A DNA stretch of 64,000 nt from Effrenium voratum (GCA_963377175.1 CAUJNA010000486.1:112501-176500), one strand, 5' to 3'; shown: positions 11,876 to 22,873, counted from the stretch's first letter. The notes: generated from the letters alone by a model not told the origin. Program-made: numbers and translations.

Positions 11876-12026
11876 TCTCTTTCTCTTTCTCTTTCTCTTT
11901 CTCTTTCTCTTTCTCTTTCTCTTTCTCTTTCTCTTTCTCTTTCTCTTTCTCTTTCTCTTTCTCTTTCTCTTTCTCTTTCTCTTTCTCTTTCTCTTTCTCT
12001 TTCTCTTTCTCTCTCTCTCTCTCTCT
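11841..12026. repeat. TTTCTC hexanucleotide array flanked by CT dinucleotide runs
   Basis: About 25 perfect copies of TTTCTC lie between runs of (CT)n on both sides. The purine strand encodes artificial Glu-Lys-Lys-type frames and the pyrimidine strand Ser-Leu/Phe-Leu frames. None of them is a gene. The mirror-symmetric polypurine tract could form triplex (H-DNA). Confidence 0.95.
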
Positions 12027-12610
12027 AAATTTCCCACAAAATGCAGGGGCCTCTCTAATTTCCCGTGCCCAATGATAGGGTAGCACGTGACAGCTTGTCC
12101 GCGGTCGGACTTATGGCGACTTATGGACCATTGGATGCGAGCTGTGGATCTTCAAGACCTGGGCAGGCGAGGGGGCGGCAAAGGTGGGAGCGTATGTTTC
12201 TTTTGGGAGGGAGGGCAGTCCTAAGGAGTTAGTCTGCAGGCGAGTACTCCTTTTTCTCTCCGGTAGGGGTTGCTGTCTAAAACAAAGTAGGGAAGGCCGA
12301 CCTCCCCTACTTTCCCACAACCCAAAAAGTCGGACCCACCTGATGCTTAAGCGAAGTTTCAACCATATATTAATATTAATATATTATATATATATATATA
12401 TATATACATAAACTATGGTTTGGCACGCGCTCCCGCAGAACTGCCAGTGTGCCTTTGCCCTTGCGTCTCAAGAGAGACGAGCCTGGTTGATCCCAGTGGA
12501 TCAAGGTGAATTACGCGGACGCCCAACCGTTTGGAACTCCCCGAGCGTTTGGAATTCCGGAAAGATATGCTGAAAAGATTCGCCCAAAGGTACACTTGTC
12601 TTTGTCGAAG
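12027..12610. other. Non-coding with AT-rich palindrome
   Basis: Nothing gene-like seen. An AT-rich block at about 12361-12416 is a near-palindrome of TA repeats bounded by aaccata and tatggtt. This could extrude as a hairpin. Confidence 0.45.
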
Positions 12611-12689
12611 TGGATTAAGGGAAGGCCCCCGAGCCCCGACCGCGCCAACGCGCTCCCTCCCCACGCCTGGGGTGAGAACGCTGGTTTGT

Positions 12690-12760
12690 CAGCCATGGCT
12701 ATCGACGTGTGCAGTGCATTTTGCAGCAAGGAGAAGGACGTAATGAAAAGAAGCAAATAA
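12690..12760 (+). CDS. Exon candidate, unknown protein
   Basis: After tttgtcag the frame reads AMAIDVCSAFCSKEKDVMKR and stops soon after. The ATG at 12694 has a Kozak-like context. It could be a first exon or a terminal exon. The upstream part of the same frame (from about 12613) is Pro-rich and may be coding too. No family is recognised. Confidence 0.25.
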
Positions 12761-14289
12761 TCCAAAAATAAGAGGTTCCAAGATTAGAAGAATGTCTCTT
12801 TACGAAAGACAGGTTTTTCTTTTGCCAATATGCTATGTTAAAAGCTGTGCCAAATCAAAAATGCAGGTTTCATTATGTTATTTTCTTCTATCTTCATCTT
12901 AATTTGCTTTACGAGAAGTCTCTCACCTTCATTTTTTTTTTAAAATACTAATATACATCTAGTAGATTTACAGGTTTTTATCTGTGCTTTTGGTTGCTGA
13001 GTCTTTTTTCTTTTATGGACAACTTTCTATCCTATGGTCGTATGTTGACATGTAATTAGCCATTGAGGGCGCAGACGCTTTGGTGGGTTTCTTTGGTGGC
13101 TTTCTGAAGACCTAGGCCCCCTTTGAGATCCACTTCAGTGAATTCTGGGCTTTTTTACCGCCTTAGCTCCGCTAAGACATCAGCTAGAGAACAGAGAGCA
13201 AGACCGCTGCAAAAACAAGAGTGGCGAATCCGGCTGTTTCACGACTGTTCGGTTTCAAGCTGCCGGTCAGCCTCGGGACGCTGCTGGCTTGATTGGTTCT
13301 TGATGAGCCGTGGAGCCAAAAACTGCGTAGATCCAAAGAACGTGGCCTCACCCGGTCACTCGCACTTTTTTGGGGCTTTGTGGGATTGGGTCAAATTATG
13401 GCTGAATGGGACAAACTATGTTTTGATACGACCGATGCTCAATATTCGCTACTGTAGAGCAAAGGGTGACATTGAGTATGCTTGCCAAGTCGCAGCTATG
13501 TGCTTCAAGGAAGTTGGTTTATCAAATGTTCATGTCATTTGGGAGCGCAACAGGTTTGGACCGTCTGTCATAGACGAGCCTTTCAAATGGTAGGTTTGCA
13601 CCTTGTTGTGGCATGCAAAAACAATTTGTGCGTGCCGCGAGTGTGGGGCGGCCCCATGTTGGCCACGTGCCGGAAGGGAACCAAAAATGATCCATGTCGC
13701 AGGAATCCTCAAAAGGCGAAAAGGTACCTTCAAAACAATCACATACCCCTTTCAGGCGAAGCTGGCCGCTGCCTTCTTAGCAGCCCAGCGTAGCTGCGTA
13801 GCTGCTCTTCCTGCGAGGCGCGGATTGGCACGATCTGGGCGAGATTTGTTCGACCAACCATAAGGAGGTTGTTTAGATAAGCTTGGCACTCACATCTGCT
13901 TTCACTTCGAACTTGAGGGATCCTCGAAGAGTGTACTGCAGGGTAACTGTGCGAAATGAGTCGCTGCGGCAACCCCATTCTGCGACAAGGGGAATCTCCA
14001 ATGGGATGACCCATTTGGCTCACCAGGAAAGAAGGATTTTTCTTGCCATGAGTGGGAGTTCTGCAGCTTGATTTGGCCATTGGCTCACTGCCACTTAGGA
14101 TGTGAACGATTCAGCCCGTCCGGCCGGACTGCCTGCAGATCTGAGGAGCAGCGGTCTTTGCAGAACAGATATTTTTTTAGGCTTTGCGTCGCAACTGCCA
14201 TCTATGGTGAGTCCTCAAGCTGAAATTGGCCAGATCCTGGTGCAAGAGGACTTTTGCCACACGACACTTCGCATGTGCGCTATGTTGTT
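12761..14289. other. Non-coding, no gene recognised
   Basis: An AT-rich stretch (12770-13060) is followed by mixed sequence. A 156-codon frame at 13123-13593 has no initiator context, domain or exon-like composition that would support it. The last 200 bp approach the tandem array. Confidence 0.4.
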
Positions 14290-17200
14290 TCTGCGTGCTG
14301 CGGTAGGAGTTGAGGCTTTGCGGAATTGGGTCGTTGAAGTTTGCTCTCGAACGAGGGCAGCTGCTGTGTGTGTGACCATGAGGACACAGTCTGCACTCAT
14401 CACCTTCATTATGCCCTGAGCCTCTCTGGGGCTTTGAGGATAAGGTCGCTCGAGAATCTGAGTTTCAAAATGGTACAAGTTGGTGCAAGATGATACAAGT
14501 TGGTACAAGTTGCTTGCTTGGTGACTAAGCATCAGAACGCTGCTCTTGTACAGGTGTTGCTTGACTGCGAAGCTTGCTTCAGCTGTGATGACAAAGAAGC
14601 ACTCCGTGAGCCAGTTTGGGCGCGCGCTGCTTCTTTGCTGGCTGCGCAAGAGGAGTTGAGGCTTTGTGGAATCTAGGCATCGCATTTTTAGAGTTTTCTT
14701 GCAAACGAGGGCAGCTGGGGTATGTGACCATGATGACACAATCTGCACTCATCACCTTCATTATGCTCTGAGCCTCTCTGGGGCTTTGAGGATGAGGTCG
14801 CTCGAGAATCTGAGTTTCAAATTGGAAGAAGTTGGTACAAGTTGATTGTTCTTTGCTGGCTGCGCAAGAGGCTTTGCGGAATCTAGGCATCACCATGATG
14901 ACAGAATCTGCTCTCGTCACCTTCATTACGCTCTGAGCCTCTCTGGGGCTTTGAGGATAAGGTTGCTCGAGAATCTGAGTTTCAAAGTGTACAAGTTGGT
15001 GCAAGATGGTGCAAGTTGGTACAAGTTGCTTGCTTGGTGACTAAGCATCATAAGGTTGTTTCTTGTACAGGTGTTGCTTGACTGCGAAGCTTGCTTCAGC
15101 TGTGATGACAAAGAAGCACTCACCTTGAATGGTGTCGTGAGCCATTTTGGCCGTGAGCACACTTGCTCACCCGAGTATTTGAGCTACCAAAGTCGCGCAG
15201 CTTCTTTGCTGGCTGCGCAAGAGGAGTTGAGGCTTTGTGGAATCTAGGCATCGCATTTATTAGAGTTTTCTTGCAAACGAGGGCAGCTGGGGTATGTGAC
15301 CATGATGACACAATCTGCACTCATCACCTTCATTATGCTCTGAGCCTCTCTGGGGCTTTGAGGATGAGGTCGCTCGAGAATCTGAGTTTCAAATTAGTGG
15401 AAGTTGGTAATTACAAGTTGTTTGTTTCTTGTGCAGGTGTTGCTTCACTGCGAAGCTTGCTCTAGCTGTGATGACAAAGAAGCACTCACCTTGCATGGTG
15501 TCGTGAGCCATTTTGGCCGTGAGCACACTTGCTCACCCGAGTATTTGAGCTACCAAAGTCGCGCAGCTTCTTTGCTGGCTGCGCAAGAGGAGTTGAGGCT
15601 TTGCGGAATCTAGGCATCACCATGATGACAGAATCTGCGCTTATCACCTTCATTACGCTCTGAGCCTCTCTGGGGCTTTGAGGATAAGGTCGCTCGAGAA
15701 CCTGAGTTCAAAGTGCACAAGTTGGTACAAGTTGGTGCAAGTTGGTACAAGTTGCTTGCTTGGTGACTAAGCATCATAAGGTTGTTTCTTGTACAGGCGT
15801 TGCTTGACTGCGAAACTTGCTTCAGCTGTGATGACAAAGAAGCACTCACCTTGATTGGTGTCGTGAGCCAGTTTGGGCGCGAGCACACTTGCTCACCCCA
15901 GTATTTGAGCTACCAAAGTCGCGCTTGTTCTTTGCTGGCTGCGCAAGAGGAGTTGAGGCTTTGCGGAATCTAGGCTTCACCACGATGACAGAATCTGCAC
16001 TCATCACCTTCATTACGCTCTGAGCCTCTCTGGGGCTTTGAGGATAAGGTCGCTCGAGAATCTGAGTTTCAAAGTGTACAAGTTGGTACAAGTTGGTGCA
16101 AGTTGGTACAAGTTGCTTGCTTGGTGACTAAGCATCATAAGGTTGTTTCTTGTACAGGTGTTGCTTGACTGCGAAACTTGCTTCAGCTGCGATGACAAAG
16201 AAGCACTCACCTTGATTGGTGTCGTGAGCCAGTTTGGGCGCGAGCACACTTGCTCACCCCAGTATTTGAGCTACCAAAGTCGCGCTTGTTCTTTGCTGGC
16301 TGCGCAAGAGGAGTTGAGGCTTTGCGGAATCTAGGCATCGTATTTTTCAAGTTTTCTCGCAAACGAGGGCAGCTGGGGTATGTGACCATGATGACACAAT
16401 CTGCACTCATCACCTTCATTATGCTCTGAGCCTCTCTGGGGCTTTGAGGATAAGGTCGCTCGAGAATCTGAGTTTCAAAGTGTACAAGTTGGTACAAGTT
16501 GGTGCAAGTTGGTGCAAGTTGGTACAAGTTGCTTGCTTGGTGACCAAGCATCATAAGGTTCTTTCTTGTACAGGTGTGCTTGACTGCGAAGCTCGCTTCA
16601 GCTGTGATGACAAAGAAGCACTCACCTTGAATGGTGTCGTGAGTCATTTTTGGCCGTGAGCACACTTGCTCACTCGAGTATTTGAGCTACCAAAGTCGCG
16701 CAGCTTCTTTGCTGGCTGCGCAAGAGGAGTTGAGGCTTTGGGGAATCTAGGCATCGTATTTTTCGAGTTTTCTCGCAAACGAGGGCAGCTGGGGTATGTG
16801 ACCATGATGACACAATCTGCACTCATCACCTTAGCCTCTCTGGGGCTTTGAGAATCTGAGTTTCAAAGTGTACAAGTTGGTACACGTTGGTGCAAGATGG
16901 TACAAGTTGGTACAAGTTGCTTGCTTGGTGACTACGCATCATAATGCACATTCTTTTACAGGTGTTGCTTGACTGCGAAGCTTGCTTCAGCCGTGATGAC
17001 AAAGAAGCACTCACCTTGAATGGTGTCGTGAGCCATTTTGGCCGTGAGCACACTTGCTCACCCGAGTATTTGAGCTACCAAAGTCGCGCTTGTTCTTTGC
17101 TGGCTGCGCAAGAGGAGTTGAGGTTTTGTGGAATCTAGGCATCGCATTTTTAGAGTTTTCTCGCAAACGAGGGCAGCTGGGGTATATGACCATGATGACA

Positions 17201-19600
17201 CAATCTGCACTCATCACCTTCATTATGCTCTGAGCCTCTCTGGGGCTTTGAGGATAAGGTCGCTCGAGAATCTGAGTTTCAATTTAGTAGAAGTTGGTAA
17301 TTACAAGTTGTTTGTTTCTTGTGCAGGTGTTGCTTCACTGCGAAGCTTGCTCTAGCTGTGATGACAAAGAAGCACTCACCTTGCATGGTGTCGTGAGCCA
17401 TTTTGGCCGTGAGCACACTTGCTCACCCGAGTATTTGAGCTACCAAAGTCGCGCAGCTTGTTCTTTGCTGTCTGCGCAAGAGGAGTTGAGGCTTTGCGGC
17501 TTCTAGGCATCACCATGATGACAGAATCTGCGCTCATCACCTTCATTACGCTCTGAGCCTCTCTGGGGCCTTGAGGACAAGATCGCTCGAGAATCTGATT
17601 TTCAAAGTGTACAAGTTGGTACAAGTTCGTTCAAGTTGGTACAAGTTGCTTGCTTGGTGACTAAGCATCATAAGGTTGTTTCTTGTACAGGTGTTGCTTG
17701 ACTGCGAAACTTGCTTCAGCTGTGATGACAAAGAAGCACTCACCTTGATTGGTGTCGTGAGCCAGTTTGGGCGTGAGCACACTTGCTCACCCGAGTATTT
17801 GAGCTACCAAAGTCGCGCAGCTTCTTTGCTGGCTGCGCAAGAGGAGTTGAGGCTTTGCGGAATCTAGGCATCGCATTTTTAGAGTTTGCTCTCGAACAAG
17901 GGCAGCTGGGGTATGTGACCATGATGACACAATCTGCACTCATCACCTTTATTACGCTCTTAGCCTCTCTGGGGCTTTGAGGATAAGGTCGCTCGAGAAT
18001 CTGAGTTTCAAAGTGTACAAGTTGGTACACGTTGGTGCAAGTTGGTACAAGTTGCTTGCTTGGTGACTAAGCATCATAAGGTTCTTTCTTGTACAGGTGT
18101 TGCTTGACTGCGAAGCTTGCTTCAGCTGTGATGACAAAGAAGCACTCACCTTGAATGGTGTCGTGAGTCATTTTGGGCGTGAACACACTTGCTCACCCGA
18201 GTATTTGAGCTACCAAAGTCGCGCTTGTTCTTTGCTGGCTGCGCAAGAGGAGTTGAGGCTTTGGGGAATCTAGGCATCGTAGTTTTCGAGTTTTCTCGCA
18301 AACGAGGGCAGCTGGGGTATGTGACCATGATGACACAATCTGCACTCATCACCTTCATTATGCTCTGAGCCTCTCTGGGGCTTTGAGGATGAGGTCGCTC
18401 GAGAATCTGAGTTTCAAATTGGAAGAAGTTGGTACAAGTTGATTGTTTCTTGTGCAGGTGTTGCTTCACTGCGAAGCTTGCTCTAGCTGTGATGACAAAG
18501 AAGCACTCACCTTGCATGGTGTCGTGAGCCATTTTGGCCGTGAGCACACTTGCTCACCCGAGTATTTGAGCTACCAAAGTCGCGCAGCTTGTTCTTTGCT
18601 GGCTGCGCAAGAGGAGTTGAGGCTTTGCGGCTTCTAGGCATCACCATGATGACAGAATCTGCACTCATCACCTTCATTACGCTCTGAGCCTCTCTGGGGC
18701 TTTGAGGATAAGGTCGCTCGAGAATCTGAGTTTCAAAGTGTACAAGTTGGTACAAGTTGGTGCAAGTTGGTACAAGTTGCTTGCTTGGTGACTAAGCATC
18801 ATAAGGTTGTTTCTTGTACAGGTGTTGCTTGACTGCGAAGCTCGCTTCAGCTGTGATGACAAAGAAGCACTCACCTTGAATGGTGTCTTGAGCCATTTTG
18901 GCCGTGAGCACACTTGCTCACCCGAGTATTTGAGCTACCAAAGTCGCGCAGATTGTTGTTGGCTGGCTGCGCAAGAGGAGTTGAGGCTTTGCGGAATCTA
19001 GGTATCGCATTTTTAGAGTTTTCTCGCAAACAGCTGGGGTATGTGACCATGATGACACAATCTGCACTCATCACCTTCATTATGCTCTGAGCCTCTCTGA
19101 GGCTTTGCGGATAAGGTCGCTCGAGAATCTGAGTTTCAAATTGGAAGAAGTTGGTACAAGTTGATTGTTTCTTGTGCAGGTGTTGCTTGACTGCGAGTAT
19201 TTGAGCTACCAAAGTCGCGCAGATTGTTGTTGGCTGGTTGCGCAAGAGGAGTTGAGGCTTTGCGGAATCTAGGCATCGCATTTTTCAAGTTTGCTCTCGA
19301 ACGAGGGCAGCTGGGGTATGTGACCATGATGACACAATCTGCACTCATCACCTTCATTACGCTCTGAGCCTCTCTGGGGCTTTGAGGATAAGGTCGCTCG
19401 AGAATCTGAGTTTCAAAGTTGTTCAAGTTGGTACAAGTTGATACAATTTGGTACAAGTTGCTACTTGGTAACTGAGCATCATAGGGTTGTTGCTTGTACA
19501 GATGTTGCTTGAAGTCGGAGCCTTTCTTGAGCTTTGGTTGGCCGTGAGCACACTTGCTCGCCCGGGTAGTTGAGCTACCAAAGTCGCTCAACTTGTTCTT
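14290..19600 (+). repeat. Tandem array of about 14 exon-like units (320-415 bp period)
   Basis: Each full unit contains a variable (GTACAAGTTG)n stretch, GCATCATAAGG, a pyrimidine tract ending in TACAG or TGCAG, and a conserved coding-like segment of about 180 bp ending at an in-frame TAG. A spacer with CATGATGACACAATCTGCAC then leads to the next unit. Acceptor CAGs lie at 14551, 15068, 15434, 15794, 16155, 16571, 16959, 17324, 17688, 18094, 18455, 18819, 19177 and 19499. The reading frame contains CDDKEALTLNGVVSHFGREH, SPEYLSYQSRA and LLAAQEELRLCG. Copies 1 and 13 have internal deletions, copy 6 has a 2-bp deletion after CAG and copy 14 is degenerate. Partial units lie near 14290 and 14845. 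It may be a duplicated exon-intron module or a satellite that captured an exon. Confidence 0.85.
15068..15247 (+). CDS. Representative exon-like unit of the tandem array (copy 2)
   Basis: After the acceptor CAG at 15068-15070 the frame reads VLLDCEACFSCDDKEALTLN, GVVSHFGREHTCSPEYLSYQ, SRAASLLAAQEELRLCGI and stops at TAG 15245-15247. Cys and His spacing (C-E-A-C, F-S-C, H, H-T-C) suggests metal or disulfide use, but no known domain is recognised. Copies 3, 8 and 11 share an LHCEACSSC/TLHG variant. Copies 4, 5 and 9 share TLIGVVSQF. The frame is intact in most copies. If the donor lies before the TAG, the segment would be an internal exon. If not, it is a terminal exon. Confidence 0.4.
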   Translation, partial: QVLLDCEACFSCDDKEALTLNGVVSHFGREHTCSPEYLSYQSRAASLLAAQEELRLCGI

Positions 19601-20404
19601 TACAGCGGCGATGTGTTCAGTGATGCTGCTACTCAATTCCATTTGATGTAGGGTGCATCGCAAATGTGTTGTGTGGGTCTGTTACGTGGAGTCGAAAAGA
19701 GGTTGATGCAGTCTATATTTTTTTGTTTGACCCCCAAGCAAGATGGCTGAATCTTTCTGAGCCTGTCCAAAGGCAACATTCGTGTAAATGTTGCTTGACT
19801 TGGTAGGAAGCGCTTTTGCTTTGCTTGTGTTTGCGTCGATCCAGGACATGCGACTCCGTGATTCCGGCAGCGGGCCCAGAAGTCTCGCTTAAGACAATAG
19901 TAGTGCTGCCTGCCCGGCCGTCAACAACCCAACCCCCCCGACGGATCCTCACTCCTTTGCTTTGCCAGAGACCCTGAAATGCCGGATTTTCCAGGGTTGG
20001 GGTGCCCCGCGTTTCCGATTGAAGCATTGGGATCCCTTGGACTAGCGCCCTGTTCCCGATATGTAGTTGGGATAGCAACTTTTGCTTGCCTTTCGAACTT
20101 GACAAACCTGTGAGTGTATAAAGGCCCGGACCAGTTGCCAGGGTCTGTCAAAATCAGATTCCTTTTTGAGACCGAACACTTGATTGGAGACTGGAGAAAT
20201 GCTGGGGCCCACTGATTGCCTAGCTGGCTGCCCTCAAACATGTTCAACGGCTGTGCCGCATTGCAGCCGTTTTGAGACTTAAGTTGGCTTTACTCTTGAG
20301 CCAATAGCAACAGCACGCAAACACACACACACACACAGCACATTGCGGAAGTTGAGATGACACTGAGTCCATTTCGCCTCACCCCAACAAGCCCCGCCTT
20401 TCGG
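19601..20404. other. Non-coding right flank of array
   Basis: Unique sequence with no gene seen. It includes a short CA repeat (about 20318-20337) and GC-rich islands near 19850-20050 that give no recognisable peptide. Confidence 0.4.
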
Positions 20405-20520
20405 CCGGGCGTGTTTGAAGCCTCGAAACTCGGGCTCCAAGCTTGTGCCATGGCGGCGGTGGACTTTTGCCCGCCCAAGGTCTTGCAGGCGATCGATCGG
20501 GTCCGATCGACTCAGAACCT
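20405..20520 (+). CDS. Exon candidate upstream of REI1-like gene
   Basis: The frame reads GVFEASKLGLQACAMAAVDF then CPPKVLQAIDRVRSTQNLK. The internal ATG at 20450 lies in a gccATGg context and could initiate. It is on the same strand as and 600 bp before the first zinc-finger exon of the REI1-like gene. It may be an upstream exon of that gene or a separate one. The boundaries and the family are unknown. Confidence 0.35.
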
Positions 20521-21124
20521 CAAGGGAGTTGCATCGGTTTTCTGCGCCACTGGCAACTTAGACCCCCAAGTCTCCCACAGAGGAATCGCCCAAAAGTTTA
20601 AAAGGGGGACCCCTCCCCCTTTTGGGTTCCACGCTAATCTGCAGGCAATGAGACGATGCCGCATGTCTGCAACCCTCCCCCATAGGTCATAGGCTTGATT
20701 CCTGTTGGCAAGTGTCGAATTATCCAGACCTGTTTGGCACTGCGTTTCTGTGGTTTGAAGGCAATCCCGTGACTTGCAGGTCGTTTTCGAAAGGAAGCCA
20801 AAGGGCCCCAATGCTTTCGGGGCTTGCATACCTTGGGCCTGGTTATTTGTTGGTGCACCGAGGCTCCTACTTTGCAAGTAGGTGATCAAGCCGGATGCCC
20901 ACCCCCCCTTCCCCCACAAACACCCTGCTTACAAGGTTAGGCCGAATTTAATTAGGCAGCCAGACTAATTGCTTTGATTATTGGGGCAGCCGCATGTTCA
21001 AACAAGACTCGTTTGTCTTGCTGGGTTTCCTAGGGACAGCCCAGGTTCCTTCCCAAACTCCCGGCTACTCCCGGGGCTTCCCTACCCATCGCACCTGCAA
21101 GTTGTTTGCGCGCGCGCGCGCCAG

Positions 21125-21225
21125 GCGCCGGCGCCCGCGCCCGGAGAGTTCAGCTGCGCGGCCTGCGGGGAGCTCTTCGGCGCAGCCGGGGAGCTGCGGG
21201 CGCACTGCAAGAGCGAGCGCCATGT
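21125..21225 (+). CDS. REI1/ZNF622-like protein, exon with first C2H2 zinc finger
   Basis: After CCAG the frame reads APAPAPGEFSCAACGELFGA then AGELRAHCKSERH. It contains C-x2-C-x12-H-x5-H, with Cys codons at 21155 and 21164 and His codons at 21203 and 21221. REI1/ZNF622 proteins carry this U1-type finger followed directly by YN-x-KR. Ending the exon after gt at 21225 (GC donor) and joining to 22510 gives SERH-V-YNMKRQL. REI1-like proteins act in cytoplasmic maturation of the 60S ribosomal subunit. The following intron contains the CCAAG array. A true initiator exon was not assigned with certainty. Confidence 0.65.
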
Positions 21226-21289
21226 GCCCGGGGCCCCAGCGCAGCTCAAAGCTATTTGCTATTTGCCGGTTCGCCGGGTTCGGGTGAAG

Positions 21290-22150
21290 GAAGCAAGGCA
21301 AGGCAAGGCCAAGGCCAAGGCCAAGGCCAAGGAGGCCAAGGCCAAGGCAAGGCAAGGCCAAGGCCAAGCCAAAGGCCAAGGCCAGGCCACGGCAAGGCAA
21401 GGCAAAGGCAAGGCCAGGGCCAGGCCTGGCCGCAAGCCAAGCCAGGAAAGGCAAGCCACGCCAGGCAAAGGCAAAGGCAAAAATAAAGGCAAAGGCAAGG
21501 CAAGGCAAGACAAGCCAAGCCAAGCCAAGCCAAGCCAAAGGCAAAGGCAAAGGCAAAGGCAAAGGCAAGCCAAGCCAAGCCAAGCCAAGCCAAGCCAAGC
21601 TAAGCCAAGCCAAGCCAAGCCAGGCAAAGGCAAAGGCAAGGCAAGGCAAGGCCAAGGCCAGGCCAAGGCCAAGCCATGCAAAGGCCAAGGCCAGGCCAGG
21701 CCAGGGCAAGGCAAGGCAAAGGCAAGGCCAGGGCCAGGCCAGGCCTGGCCGCAAGCCAAGCCAAGCCAAGCCAAGCCAAGCCAAGCCAAGCCAGGAAAGG
21801 CAAGCCACGCCAGGCAAAGGCAAAGGCAAAAACAAAGGCAAAGGCAAGGCAAGGCAAGCCAAGCCAAGCCAAGCCAAGCCAAGCTAAGCCAAGCCAAGCC
21901 AAGCCAGGCAAAGGCAAAGGCAAGGCAAGGCAAGGCCAAGGCCAGGCCAAGGCCAAGCCATGCAAAGGCCAAGGCCACGGCAAGGCAAGGCAAGGCAAGG
22001 CAAAGGCAAGGCCAGGGCCAGGCCAGGCCTGGCCGCAAGCCAAGCCAAGCCAAGCCAAGCCAGGCAAGGCAAGGCAAGGCAAGGCAAGGCAAGCCAAGCC
22101 AAGCCAAGCCAAGCCAAGCTAAGCCAAGCCAAGCCAAGCCAAGCCAACCA
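21290..22150. repeat. CCAAG / GGCAAAG repeat array with higher-order structure
   Basis: About 860 bp are built from ccaag, gcaag, ggcaaag and ggccaag words. A larger block of roughly 300 bp recurs, recognisable by ccatgcaaaggccaaggcc (near 21673 and 21957) and ggcctggccgcaagccaag (near 21425, 21745 and 22027). Frames of one to three hundred codons are open on both strands (Lys-Pro-Ser-Gln-Ala and Trp-Leu-Gly-Leu-Ala types). These are artefacts of a repeat with no stop codons. It lies wholly in the intron between zinc-finger exon A and exon B of the REI1-like gene. Confidence 0.9.
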
Positions 22151-22509
22151 AGGTCGTGGGCTGCCTGGAGGGGGTGGCTGGGGCTGGTTGGCCTGGGGCT
22201 GGGCTGTGAGAGATGGGCGTGAGAGAGGTCTTTCGGCTTGGGAGGAAGTGCAGTGTGTCAGAATCGCTTTTTGGTTGGTCAGTATTGGCATCGGCTGGAA
22301 AGGCCGGCGAGGCTGGGGTTGTTGAAAGAAAGTTTGAGCAAAGGGCAAGGCGCCCATGGATTACCATTGCAGCGCTTTGCTTTTGCCCTTTTTGACCATT
22401 GGATTTTGGAGGCTTCCTTTTTCTACTTTTTTTGGAGTTAGTCAGACTTCACCGGCTGCGACTCAGCATGAGATGGGCTCGTCTGCTCGGGTGGGTCTTG
22501 CGACTGTAG

Positions 22510-22555
22510 GTACAACATGAAGCGGCAGCTGTCGGGCCTCAAGCCCATCTCCCAG
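22510..22555 (+). CDS. REI1/ZNF622-like protein, YNMKR exon
   Basis: Starts after gactgtag and reads (V)YNMKRQLSGLKPISQ. This is the conserved segment that follows the first finger in REI1/ZNF622 (YNLKRKVA-LPP-T type). The exon ends at CAG with GA as apparent donor (gacccg). Splicing in phase 0 to 22795 continues as EAWERKLRER, again matching the family order. GA donors are rare outside dinoflagellates and need transcript confirmation. Confidence 0.65.
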
Positions 22556-22794
22556 GACCCGGCTAGGCTTCGGGCCGGGCAGCGTGGGTCTTTCCTAAGA
22601 TAGGATATCGAGCTGGACCGCGGTCAAATGGCTTGGATTCACGCACCATCCTGAAGGGAACTTCTCATTTTGACGTTTGGACGAGAAACACAAATTGTTG
22701 AAGGGAAGGTACGCTTTTCTTGAAGGGGAAGCAGAGTCGGAACAGAAAGCCACATGTCTTCAAGGGGCCGTCTTGGGACACCTTCTTCCCTTCA

Positions 22795-22873
22795 GGAGGC
22801 GTGGGAGCGCAAGCTGAGGGAGCGGGATGTGGGGGAGAGCGCCAAGGGCACGGCCCACCTCAAGGCCGGCAAG
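22795..22873 (+). CDS. REI1/ZNF622-like protein, exon after first finger
   Basis: After ttcccttcag the frame reads EAWERKLRERDVGESAKGTA then HLKAGK. The family has a charged helix (E-x-F-x-x-R-V) between the first and second zinc fingers at this point. The likely donor is GC at 22874. The frame continues ARRHRCAIDLSAK, which may be coding if another donor is used. The exon carrying the second zinc finger was not found. It may lie in the next 2.5 kb or be very short. Confidence 0.6.

Noticed and set aside
11667..12086. 139-codon Glu-Lys-Lys-rich frame on the minus strand
   Set aside because: Pure translation of the TTTCTC hexanucleotide array. Equivalent frames are open on the other strand.
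12485..12520. Resemblance to the start of 18S rRNA (cctggttgatcc)
   Set aside because: Only about 12 bases match and the conserved sequence that should follow is missing.
13123..13593. 156-codon plus-strand frame
   Set aside because: No family resemblance, no signal and unremarkable flanks. Its length is within what chance gives in this composition.
14579..19663. Recurring minus-strand frames of 78-175 codons in the array
   Set aside because: They are the reverse of the repeated unit. The plus strand carries the acceptor-like tract and the coherent cysteine-rich frame.
21259..22137. 292-codon Trp-Leu-Gly-Leu-rich frame, membrane-protein-like
   Set aside because: Antisense reading of the CCAAG array. 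Hydrophobicity is a by-product of the repeat.
20981..22222. 413-codon frame with a zinc finger and Lys-Pro-Ser-Gln-Ala repeats
   Set aside because: Only the zinc-finger part (21125-21225) fits a protein family. The rest is the CCAAG array in the intron.
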